This document shows positions 1 through 5,261 of a DNA stretch of 12,467 bases, one piece after another. Under the pieces are notes generated by a model. It ran no database searches. It was not told the origin of the DNA and was given only the letters and a program-made list of their open reading frames with translations. The translations under genes were made by a program, and so were the position numbers. Origin of the DNA: an uncultured Oscillospiraceae bacterium (GTDB lineage Bacteria > Bacillota > Clostridia > Oscillospirales > Ruminococcaceae). Positions within the stretch are counted from its first letter, which is position 1, and every line of letters starts with the position of its first letter. The DNA is taken from NCBI GenBank assembly GCA_900555435.1, contig USLH01000064.1, positions 1 through 12,467 of the forward strand. The letters run 5' to 3'.

Positions 1-1023
1 GGTCTTGTCGGAGCAGATGACCTGGGTGCAGCCCAGCGTCTCCACCGCCGTCAGCTTCCGGATTACGGCGTTGCGCTTGGACATATTCGTGACGCCGATG
101 GACAAAACGATGGTCACCACCGTTGCAAGCCCCTCCGGAATGGCTGCCACCGCAAGGCTCACCGCCACAAGGAAGGTGTTCAGCACCACTTCGCCGTTGA
201 TACTCCCCGCCTTCAAAAGGCTGAACGCAAAGATAAACACACAGATCCCCAGCACCAGCCAGGTTAAGATCTTGCTGAGCTGCGCCAGCTTCTTCTGAAG
301 CGGCGTCTTCTCCTCTTTCGCATCCGCCAAGGCCCCGGCGATCTTGCCCATCTCCGTCTTCATGCCGGTAGCGGCGATGACCGCCTTACCCCGGCCGTAG
401 ACCACCGTAGAGCCCATGTAGACCATATTCTTCCGGTCGCCCAGCGGTACGTCCGCCTGCCCCGCAGCCGGACAGATGGCCTCTGTCCCTTTGATGACCG
501 GCACGGATTCGCCGGTCAGGGCAGCCTCTTCCACCTTCATGCTGGCGGCTTCCAGGATCCGTCCGTCTGCCGGTACGGCGTCCCCCGCCTCCAGCAGCAC
601 CACGTCTCCTGCCACCAGATCGTGACTGGGGATCAAAACGATCTTCCCGTCCCGCAGCACCTTTGAAGTAGCCGCCGCCATTTCCTGCAGGGCTTCAATG
701 GCTTTCTCCGCCTTGCTCTCCTGCAGAACGCCCAAAACGGCGTTGACGATGACCACCGCCAGAATGATGAACACGTCTGCAAAGGACTCCCCCTGCAGCG
801 CCGAGGTAACGCCGGACACCGCCGCCGCCACCAGCAGGATGATGGTCATCGGATCTGCCATCTGCCCGAAGAACCGCCGGATGAGCGAAACCTTCTCTCC
901 CTCCGCCAGCTTGTTTGGGCCGTCTTTTGCAAGACGTGCGGCCGCTTCCTCCCCGGAAAGGCCCTCCGCCCCGCTTTGCAGCTCTTCCAAGACCTGCTCC
1001 GCCGATTGCCGATACTCCTTCAT
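1..1023 (-). CDS. P2-type cation-transporting ATPase, N-terminal 341 residues (cut by window edge); probable Mn2+/Ca2+ exporter
   Basis: This is an integral membrane ATP-driven cation pump. The visible part has, in order, the N-terminal cation-ATPase domain (about 5-50), M1 (about 57-76), M2 (about 81-101), the actuator domain with TGES at 170-173, M3 (about 230-255), and M4 with the PEGL motif at 296-299 preceded by AVAAI. The last visible residues are D339-K340-T341, the start of the DKTGT phosphorylation loop, so the P and N domains and M5-M10 lie outside the window. The spacing fits the SERCA/PMCA-like P2 family and not heavy-metal P1B pumps, since there is no CPx motif and no N-terminal metal-binding domain. 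ATG at 1023 follows an AAGGAT ribosome binding site. It sits behind its own promoter and a yybP-ykoY-like leader. In Lactococcus that RNA class senses Mn2+ ahead of a P-type ATPase (YoaB). Family assignment is firm; Mn2+ as cargo is inferred from the leader. Confidence 0.93.
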   Translation of the reverse strand, partial: MKEYRQSAEQVLEELQSGAEGLSGEEAAARLAKDGPNKLAEGEKVSLIRRFFGQMADPMTIILLVAAAVSGVTSALQGESFADVFIILAVVIVNAVLGVLQESKAEKAIEALQEMAAATSKVLRDGKIVLIPSHDLVAGDVVLLEAGDAVPADGRILEAASMKVEEAALTGESVPVIKGTEAICPAAGQADVPLGDRKNMVYMGSTVVYGRGKAVIAATGMKTEMGKIAGALADAKEEKTPLQKKLAQLSKILTWLVLGICVFIFAFSLLKAGSINGEVVLNTFLVAVSLAVAAIPEGLATVVTIVLSIGVTNMSKRNAVIRKLTAVETLGCTQVICSDKT

Positions 1024-1060
1024 TTTTTCGGATCCTTCTTTCTGATTTTTCGGGAGTAAC

Positions 1061-1102
1061 AAAAAAACTCATGTACAAGTATGGAACCTGTACATGAGTC
1101 TC
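1061..1102 (-). terminator. Intrinsic terminator within the ATPase leader (riboswitch expression platform)
   Basis: An 11-bp perfect inverted repeat (ACTCATGTACA at 1099-1089, TGTACATGAGT at 1077-1067, read on the minus strand) has an 11-nt loop and is followed directly by six T residues (1066-1061). The stem can extend about three further pairs into the T run. The T run is only on the minus side, so it terminates leftward transcription, about 40 nt before the ATPase start. Its 5' arm includes the CTCAT that also closes the aptamer, so the two structures exclude each other. It is also the first terminator met by transcripts leaving coaX. Confidence 0.85.
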
Positions 1103-1187
1103 ATTCTTTCCGGTACACCAGACGGCAAAAACCGCCATGTATGTTGATGAACCACGCAGAGCTTTGCGCGAATTACTCCCTCACTAC
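1090..1187 (-). promoter_or_regulatory. yybP-ykoY-like (Mn2+) riboswitch aptamer
   Basis: The leader RNA starts near 1187 and can fold as follows. P1 pairs GUGAG (1184-1180) with CUCAU (1098-1094). The conserved-looking GGGAGUA element (1180-1174) comes next. A hairpin CGCGCA/UGCGUG follows. A second arm carries an ACAUAC strand, with GGCGG/CCGUC capping its stem. The 3' side reads GGAAAGAAUGAGAC. The GGGAGUA and CAUAC elements and the final GAGAC are hallmarks of the yybP-ykoY class, which binds Mn2+ and controls Mn2+ exporters. Recognition is from memory of the consensus; no covariance search was run. Expected logic is that Mn2+ stabilises P1, which holds CTCAT away from the terminator and lets the ATPase be transcribed. 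Confidence 0.8.
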
Positions 1188-1242
1188 GCCCCGATTTTAC
1201 CAGATTTCCGAAGAAATGTCAAGGCTTCCGCCCCGATTTTAC
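1187..1242. repeat. 14-bp direct repeat around the ATPase promoter
   Basis: The plus-strand sequence CGCCCCGATTTTAC occurs perfectly at 1187-1200 and at 1229-1242, offset by 42 bp. The first copy contains the -10 box and start region of the leftward promoter; the second lies just upstream of its -35 box. It may be a duplicated promoter end or a paired protein-binding site. Confidence 0.7.
1194..1222 (-). promoter_or_regulatory. Sigma-A-type promoter for the ATPase leader
   Basis: On the minus strand a perfect TTGACA (1222-1217) is separated by 17 bp from TAAAAT (1199-1194). Transcription should begin near 1187, just ahead of the aptamer. The promoter lies in the 230-bp gap between coaX and the ATPase, so the ATPase has its own start point. 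Confidence 0.9.
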
Positions 1243-1255
1243 ATTCACTTAACAA

Positions 1256-2038
1256 TTATCCCCGGCCGGTCAATCCCACGTTTTTCTCATACAGAAGCAT
1301 CAGCCCCTTCAGGAGCAGATCCCCGTCGTAAATGACCTCCTGCCGGCAGTAGGGCACAATGCACTCCGCCAGCCCTCCGGTGGCCACCACCGTGGCTTTC
1401 CCGCCTAATTCGTCCTGGATCCGCTGGATACAGCCGTCGATCATGGCGGCGTTGCCGTAAATGGCGCCGCTCTTCATGCAGTCGATGGTGTTCTTCCCGA
1501 TCACATGAGCCGGCGGCTCTAAGCTGATCCGGGGCAGCTGAGAGGTGCGCCCCGTTAAAGTATCCTGGGACACCCGCACGCCGGGCAGGATCATGCCCCC
1601 TAAATACCGCCCTTCCCCGTCGATAGCGGAGAGGGTGGTGGCGGTCCCCATATCCACCACGATCAGCGGCTTCGGATACTGATGAATGGCCGCCACGGCG
1701 TCCACCACCTGATCCGATCCCAGCTGCCCGGGATTATCAAGCAGGATGTTAAGCCCGGTTTTGAGCCCCGGCCCCACCTGCAGGGGCGTCGTCCCGGTCA
1801 GCCGTTTCACCGCGTCCCGCAAAATGGGATTCAAAGGCGGCACCACCGAAGAAATGATGCTCCCCACCACGTCCCCGGTGTGATAGCCGTAAAGCCGGAT
1901 GATGCTGTTGAAGCCGATGGCATACTCGTCGGCGGTCTTGCTGTGATCGGTGGACATCCGCCCGGTAAAAAGGATCTTCCCCTCGTTAAAACAGCCGATG
2001 CAGATGTTGGTATTGCCCACGTCTAAGGCTAAGATCAT
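1256..2038 (-). CDS. coaX: Type III pantothenate kinase (CoaX)
   Basis: This cytosolic enzyme phosphorylates pantothenate to 4'-phosphopantothenate, the first step of CoA synthesis. The 260 residues match the usual length. The N-terminal phosphate-binding motif DVGNTN is at 6-11. The pantothenate-side segment ends in the catalytic-Asp motif GSDQ at 107-110, where the family usually has GADR; Asp109 is kept and Arg is replaced by Gln. The second phosphate/monovalent-cation strand VVDMGTATT is at 127-135, followed by the GGMILPG segment. Type III kinases differ from CoaA in typically needing a monovalent cation and not being feedback-inhibited by CoA. ATG at 2038 follows a strong AAGGAGG site (2052-2046). 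It lies downstream of the pantothenate transporter panT, matching its role, but a terminator hairpin separates them. No terminator lies between its stop and the ATPase promoter. Confidence 0.96.
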   Translation of the reverse strand: MILALDVGNTNICIGCFNEGKILFTGRMSTDHSKTADEYAIGFNSIIRLYGYHTGDVVGSIISSVVPPLNPILRDAVKRLTGTTPLQVGPGLKTGLNILLDNPGQLGSDQVVDAVAAIHQYPKPLIVVDMGTATTLSAIDGEGRYLGGMILPGVRVSQDTLTGRTSQLPRISLEPPAHVIGKNTIDCMKSGAIYGNAAMIDGCIQRIQDELGGKATVVATGGLAECIVPYCRQEVIYDGDLLLKGLMLLYEKNVGLTGRG

Positions 2039-2053
2039 AACGCTTCCTCCTTG

Positions 2054-2092
2054 AAAAAAGGGACAGAACCCCTTTTACGAGCCCTGTCCCTT
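2054..2092 (-). terminator. Terminator hairpin between panT and coaX
   Basis: Read leftward, AAGGGACAG (2092-2084) pairs with CTGTCCCTT (2066-2058) around a 17-nt loop. A run of T follows (2059-2054, its first two bases within the stem). It begins 13 nt after the panT stop and ends 1 nt before the coaX ribosome binding site. Some readthrough is expected if coaX is fed from the panT promoter, so it probably sets a panT:coaX ratio or acts as an attenuator. Confidence 0.8.
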
Positions 2093-2104
2093 CCGTATTC
2101 TGAT

Positions 2105-2755
2105 TCAGGCAGGCCGCTTTTTCTGTACTTTAAAAAGCGTCTTGCAGATGGCGACGGTAAGAATGGCGGCTACAATGGCCTCCGGCACGCCATTGATCCC
2201 GATGACCGAAAGGATCACCCAGTAAAACCCTTCAAATGCCTTCTCCTTTGCGGCGGCATACTGCTCCCCGAAGCAGAAATAGATCAGGTTCATGACCAGC
2301 AGCGTGTTGGTCAGCGCACCGGAAAGTCCCGCCAGAGCTAAGGACACGGTCTCGCCGCCTTTTCTGCCCTTGAAAAGCCACATCACGAACTTGTAGACGT
2401 AGTAGGGCACGACCCCCACTAAGATCCGGGGCACAAAGCAGATGACCAGGCTCCATACGTTCCCGTGAAACTCCCCCACCGAATAAAGGGGCGTAAAGGT
2501 GAACGAGGTGATGCTCGGGCTGATAAATGAGTTATTGATAAAACTGGTCAGCCCAAAAAGTCCGCCCAGCACCGCTCCCATTTTCGGTCCTAACAAGATG
2601 GATCCGATGATGACGGGGATGTGGACAATGGTCGCCCGGGTAACGCCCAGAGGGATATACCCGATGAAGGGGGTGAACGCCAGCACAACGATCAGCGCTC
2701 CCAAAAGCGCCAGCTGCACCAGCTTCAGGGTCTTTGCGGATACTTTTCTTTCCAT
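2105..2755 (-). CDS. panT: ECF transporter S component, probably pantothenate-specific (PanT)
   Basis: This is the substrate-binding membrane subunit of an energy-coupling-factor vitamin importer. It would work with a shared EcfA/EcfA'/EcfT module encoded elsewhere. The 216 residues hold about six hydrophobic segments. The first carries the S-component pattern of a small-residue-rich helix (LALLGALIV, about 16-24). It is followed by IPLGVTRATIVHIPVIIGSILLG-type loop/helix content (positions 34-56) and GAVLGGLFGLTSF. The C-terminus is a basic tail. ATG at 2755 follows AGGAGG by 8 nt; an ATG 7 bases upstream in another frame is too close to that site to be used. The leader (about 2865-2756) has only a small TCCCG/CGGGA hairpin (2792-2778) and no riboswitch I recognise. 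Pantothenate as substrate is inferred from the adjacent coaX and the resemblance to PanT; family membership is firmer than the substrate. Confidence 0.85.
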   Translation of the reverse strand: MERKVSAKTLKLVQLALLGALIVVLAFTPFIGYIPLGVTRATIVHIPVIIGSILLGPKMGAVLGGLFGLTSFINNSFISPSITSFTFTPLYSVGEFHGNVWSLVICFVPRILVGVVPYYVYKFVMWLFKGRKGGETVSLALAGLSGALTNTLLVMNLIYFCFGEQYAAAKEKAFEGFYWVILSVIGINGVPEAIVAAILTVAICKTLFKVQKKRPA

Positions 2756-2871
2756 GATTCATTCCTCCTGCTGCTGTTCCCGCTTACCGGGATACAACGC
2801 GATTTATGTAAACCCGCCGCCGCCCGCAAAAACGTCGGCTGGTTTGACATCCGTTGAATCGATTGCCTTCT

Positions 2872-2900
2872 ATTATAAAAGATCTTTTTTAAAAATGCAA
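2872..2900 (-). promoter_or_regulatory. Promoter for panT (and coaX)
   Basis: On the minus strand TTGCAT (2900-2895) is followed after 17 bp by a perfect TATAAT (2877-2872), in an AT-rich stretch of otherwise GC-rich DNA. Transcription would start near 2865, leaving a leader of about 110 nt before panT. Confidence 0.85.
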
Positions 2901-2978
2901 GGATCTCACGAAATTTTTTCCGAAAAACCAAATGGACGTCCCCGCTCCCGCCCCTTCGGCATCCTACCGGAAACCATT

Positions 2979-3361
2979 TCATCTCGTTCTCCTTTTGGGA
3001 AAATCCTTTTACAAATAAAGAGGTTCTCCCTTTTCACTGGAATGGAGCCACAATCTTCCGATGCCGTTTTTATAGCTGTATTCGATCATGGCGTCTAAAA
3101 TCTGACCGGCATACCCGTACCTTCTCCATTGCGGATCCATTATACAGATTCAAACTGTACCTCTCTGTACGGAATACCAGTAAACAGGCAGAACGAACCG
3201 ATCGCCGCCAGCTCCCCTTTTTGAATCACTCCCCAGCTGAACAGGTTCTTATTGATATGCGACAAAAATATTGCCTGCTCCGGTTCAGAGGTATCCGCAA
3301 ACCGGGAAATTCCGCCCCATTCTTCAAACGGCTCTCTTCGCAAAATCCAAAATTCATCCAC
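2979..3361 (-). pseudogene. Decayed GNAT-family N-acetyltransferase
   Basis: Two out-of-frame pieces together look like one small acetyltransferase. The first (3361 down to 3140, GTG start at best, 73 residues) has the N-terminal strands ending PYREVQFESV and a stop. The second frame begins at 3140, overlapping that stop, and reads MDPQWRRYGYAGQILDAM. This holds the acetyl-CoA-binding motif A pattern (RRYGYA), followed by GIGRLWLHSSEKGEPLYL and a TAA at 3011-3009 where family members normally continue into a final strand. Compared with relatives I remember, about ten residues that usually precede motif A are missing, so a deletion with frameshift and then a nonsense change is likely. A stop also sits directly before the GTG, and no ribosome binding site stands out. 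Residual in-frame codons run to a TGA at 2979. The family call rests on motif A and overall layout. Apart from this relic and the panT promoter, 2756-3444 holds no gene I can support. Confidence 0.72.
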
Positions 3362-3444
3362 TCATTTTTCATTGAACTGCAAAATGTCATTCCCCGCAAT
3401 CGAACACTTCTCTCTGCTGCTTTCTCTGATCCGACAGGCTCCCT

Positions 3445-4095
3445 TTAAGCCGGCGGTCCCGCCTTCTCTTTCTCCGCTTCCATCCGATCCAGAGGCCCCT
3501 CCAGATGCCTTGCAATCAGCCGGGTCAGCTCCTCCGCCTCCCCCTTCCGGATCAGGGAGACGATCTCCCGGTGTTCCTCGTAAAACTGCCCGAACAGCCC
3601 GCTTTCCCGCATATCCAGCATCCGGAACCGGGTATAATGGGCGTGGAACTGCTGCAGCACCTTCCACACGGCGTCCAGCCCCATAGCGGAAAAATAAAGC
3701 TCATGGAACCGGTTGTCCAGCCGGTAAAACTGCAGCGGCTGGAATTCCCCGGAAAGCAGCAGCTTCTGCCTTGCCAGATTTTCCTCCAGCTTCTGGAGCA
3801 GTCCCTCCGGCGGCGAAGCGCAGAGCATGGGCAGCAGCCGCTGCTCCACCGACGTCCGAAGAAAGACCAGCTGCCGGCTGTAGGCAAAGTCGATCTCCGC
3901 CACAAACGTCCCCTTCCGGGGCACCACCTGGATCAGCCGTTCGGAAGACAGCCTGGAGATGGCTCCCCGAACCGGCGTTCGGGACACCCCGAACCGGGCG
4001 GCCAGTTCCTCCTCCCGGAGCTGCGTTCCCGGAAGCAGCGTCAGCGACAGAATCTCCTGCCGCAGGACGTGATAGATGTGATCCGATGAAACCAC
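3445..4095 (-). CDS. GntR-family (FadR/FCD subfamily) transcriptional regulator, probable KDG/uronate regulator
   Basis: This cytosolic DNA-binding regulator has 216 residues. The N-terminal winged helix-turn-helix (about 6-67) carries the recognition-helix signature GVSRTPVR (36-43) and the wing PRKGTFV (59-65). Residue 44 is Gly where most family members have Glu (VREAL). The C-terminal FCD domain keeps its metal/ligand set: Asp127 and His131 (LDNRFH), His175 (EEH) and His197 (ARH). The start is GTG at 4095, with AAAGGGGAAGG just upstream. It is transcribed divergently from the aldolase-kinase operon across a 188-bp gap that carries both promoters and a near-palindrome. It therefore most likely controls that operon and itself, responding to a sugar-acid intermediate such as KDG, KDPG or a hexuronate. 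Family is firm; the effector is inference. Confidence 0.92.
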   Translation of the reverse strand: MVSSDHIYHVLRQEILSLTLLPGTQLREEELAARFGVSRTPVRGAISRLSSERLIQVVPRKGTFVAEIDFAYSRQLVFLRTSVEQRLLPMLCASPPEGLLQKLEENLARQKLLLSGEFQPLQFYRLDNRFHELYFSAMGLDAVWKVLQQFHAHYTRFRMLDMRESGLFGQFYEEHREIVSLIRKGEAEELTRLIARHLEGPLDRMEAEKEKAGPPA

Positions 4096-4151
4096 GAAGC
4101 CTTCCCCTTTCGTTTCCTTTGATGCCCGAATGCATCCCTTTCGATACCCTT

Positions 4152-4180
4152 ATCATACCATAACGAACCGTGAAAATCAA
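4152..4180 (-). promoter_or_regulatory. Promoter for the GntR regulator
   Basis: On the minus strand TTGATT (4180-4175) is followed after 17 bp by TATGAT (4157-4152). The regulator's GTG lies about 57 bp downstream of the -10 box. The candidate operator lies 22 bp upstream of the -35 box. Confidence 0.75.
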
Positions 4181-4202
4181 CAAATAAAGTTAAAAAATAT
4201 TG

Positions 4203-4216
4203 TTGTTGTACTACAA
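4203..4216. promoter_or_regulatory. Candidate GntR operator (near-palindrome)
   Basis: TTGTTGTACTACAA is a 14-bp inverted repeat centred on GTAC with one mismatched pair (TTGT-n-GTAC-n-ACAA). It ends one base before the -35 box of the rightward aldolase promoter, a position suited to repression of that promoter. FCD-type GntR proteins usually bind short GT...AC palindromes of this kind. Assignment to the neighbouring regulator is inference. Confidence 0.6.
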
Positions 4217-4245
4217 TTGAGAACCACGCTCCGACGTGCTATTCT
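4217..4245 (+). promoter_or_regulatory. Promoter for the aldolase-kdgK operon
   Basis: TTGAGA (4217-4222), a 17-bp spacer and TATTCT (4240-4245). The transcript should begin near 4252. This rules out an in-frame ATG at 4236 as the aldolase start and supports ATG 4284. Confidence 0.8.
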
Positions 4246-4283
4246 TAAAGTACCGAAACCCTTTTAAGAAAGGAACGATTGAA

Positions 4284-5249
4284 ATGTATATGGACAAAAT
4301 GATCGAAGAGATCCGCTCTTACGGTCTGATTCCCGTCATCAAGATCGATGACGCCGAAAAAGCGGTCCCTCTGGCAAAGGCCCTCTGCGACGGCGGTCTT
4401 CCTGCCGCTGAGGTCACCTTCCGCACCGCCGCCGCCAAGGACGCCATTGCGAAAATGTCGGCTGCCTTCCCGGATATGCTCATCGGCGCAGGCACCGTCC
4501 TGACCACCGCTCAGGTGGACGAAGCCGTTGCCGCCGGCGCAAAATTCATTGTTTCCCCCGGCCTGAACCCTAAGGTGGTCCGCTACTGCCTGGATAAGGA
4601 GATCCCCATTCTCCCCGGCTGCGCCACTCCTTCCGATATGGAGCAGGCCATTGAACTGGGTCTTTCCGTGGTGAAATTCTTCCCTGCGGAAGCAAACGGC
4701 GGCTTGAAATCCATCAAGGCCATGTCCGCTCCCTACACCCAGCTGCGCTTTATGCCCACTGGCGGCGTCAACGAGCAGAATCTGGGCGACTACCTCGCTT
4801 TCCCGAAGATCATCGCCTGCGGCGGCTCCTTCATGGTCAACGATGCCCTGATCCAAGCCGGCGATTTCGCCGCCATCACCGAGTTAACCCGGAAAGCCGT
4901 CTCCATCGTCATGGGTTTTGAGCTGGCTCACGTCGGTGTCAATGCCAACAGTTCTTCCGAAGCGCTGGCTATCGCAAACCTACTGGGCACCATGTTCAGC
5001 TTCCCGGTGAAGGAGGGCAACAGCTCCGTCTTTGCCGGCCCCGTGGAAGTCATGAAGGAACCTTACCGGGCTGCCAACGGCCACGTCGCCATCCGGGTCA
5101 ACGACTTGTCCCGTGCCATGGCTTATTTCACCCGCAAGGGCTTTGCATTCGACCCTGACACCATGAAGACCAATTCCAAAGGCCAGAACGTCGCCATCTA
5201 CTTTAAAGATCCCATCGGCGGCTTCTCCTGGCATCTGGTACAGAAATAA
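4284..5249 (+). CDS. eda: KDPG/KHG aldolase fused to a C-terminal VOC (glyoxalase-like) domain
   Basis: This cytosolic class I aldolase splits 2-keto-3-deoxy-6-phosphogluconate into pyruvate and glyceraldehyde-3-phosphate; relatives also act on 4-hydroxy-2-oxoglutarate. Residues 1 to about 207 form the TIM-barrel aldolase. It has catalytic Glu43 and Arg47 in EVTFRT, GAGTV (68-72), SPGLNP (91-96), the Schiff-base Lys131 in VKFFPAE, and PTGGV (158-162). Ordinary Eda proteins (about 205-215 residues) end here. This protein continues to 321, with a segment (about 211-321) resembling a VOC fold: GFELAHVGVN with His216, VEVMKE with Glu255, GHVAIRVNDL with His267, and DPIGGFSW at the end. The last usual metal-ligand Glu is replaced by Trp316/His317. 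The VOC role is unknown. ATG 4284 is preceded by AAGGA at about 9 nt; ATG 4290 in the same frame is an alternative. It is first in the operon with kdgK. Confidence 0.93.
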   Translation: MYMDKMIEEIRSYGLIPVIKIDDAEKAVPLAKALCDGGLPAAEVTFRTAAAKDAIAKMSAAFPDMLIGAGTVLTTAQVDEAVAAGAKFIVSPGLNPKVVRYCLDKEIPILPGCATPSDMEQAIELGLSVVKFFPAEANGGLKSIKAMSAPYTQLRFMPTGGVNEQNLGDYLAFPKIIACGGSFMVNDALIQAGDFAAITELTRKAVSIVMGFELAHVGVNANSSSEALAIANLLGTMFSFPVKEGNSSVFAGPVEVMKEPYRAANGHVAIRVNDLSRAMAYFTRKGFAFDPDTMKTNSKGQNVAIYFKDPIGGFSWHLVQK

Positions 5250-5261
5250 GGAGGATTTCTC

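Noticed and set aside
695..1138. Minus-strand open frame starting inside the riboswitch and running into the ATPase gene
   Set aside because: Its ATG lies within an aptamer stem, there is no ribosome binding site, and it continues out of frame through the ATPase. The leader is better explained as structured RNA.
2532..2762. Minus-strand frame beginning at an ATG 7 bases upstream of panT
   Set aside because: The ATG is too close to the AGGAGG site, and the frame is a shifted copy of panT without family resemblance.
2756..2865. Possible riboswitch in the panT leader
   Set aside because: Only a 5-bp TCCCG/CGGGA hairpin is visible and I can match no known class; too weak to call.
3505..4089. 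Long plus-strand open frame opposite the GntR gene
   Set aside because: The Pro/Gln/Leu-rich product matches nothing, while the opposite strand encodes a full GntR/FCD protein with all key residues.
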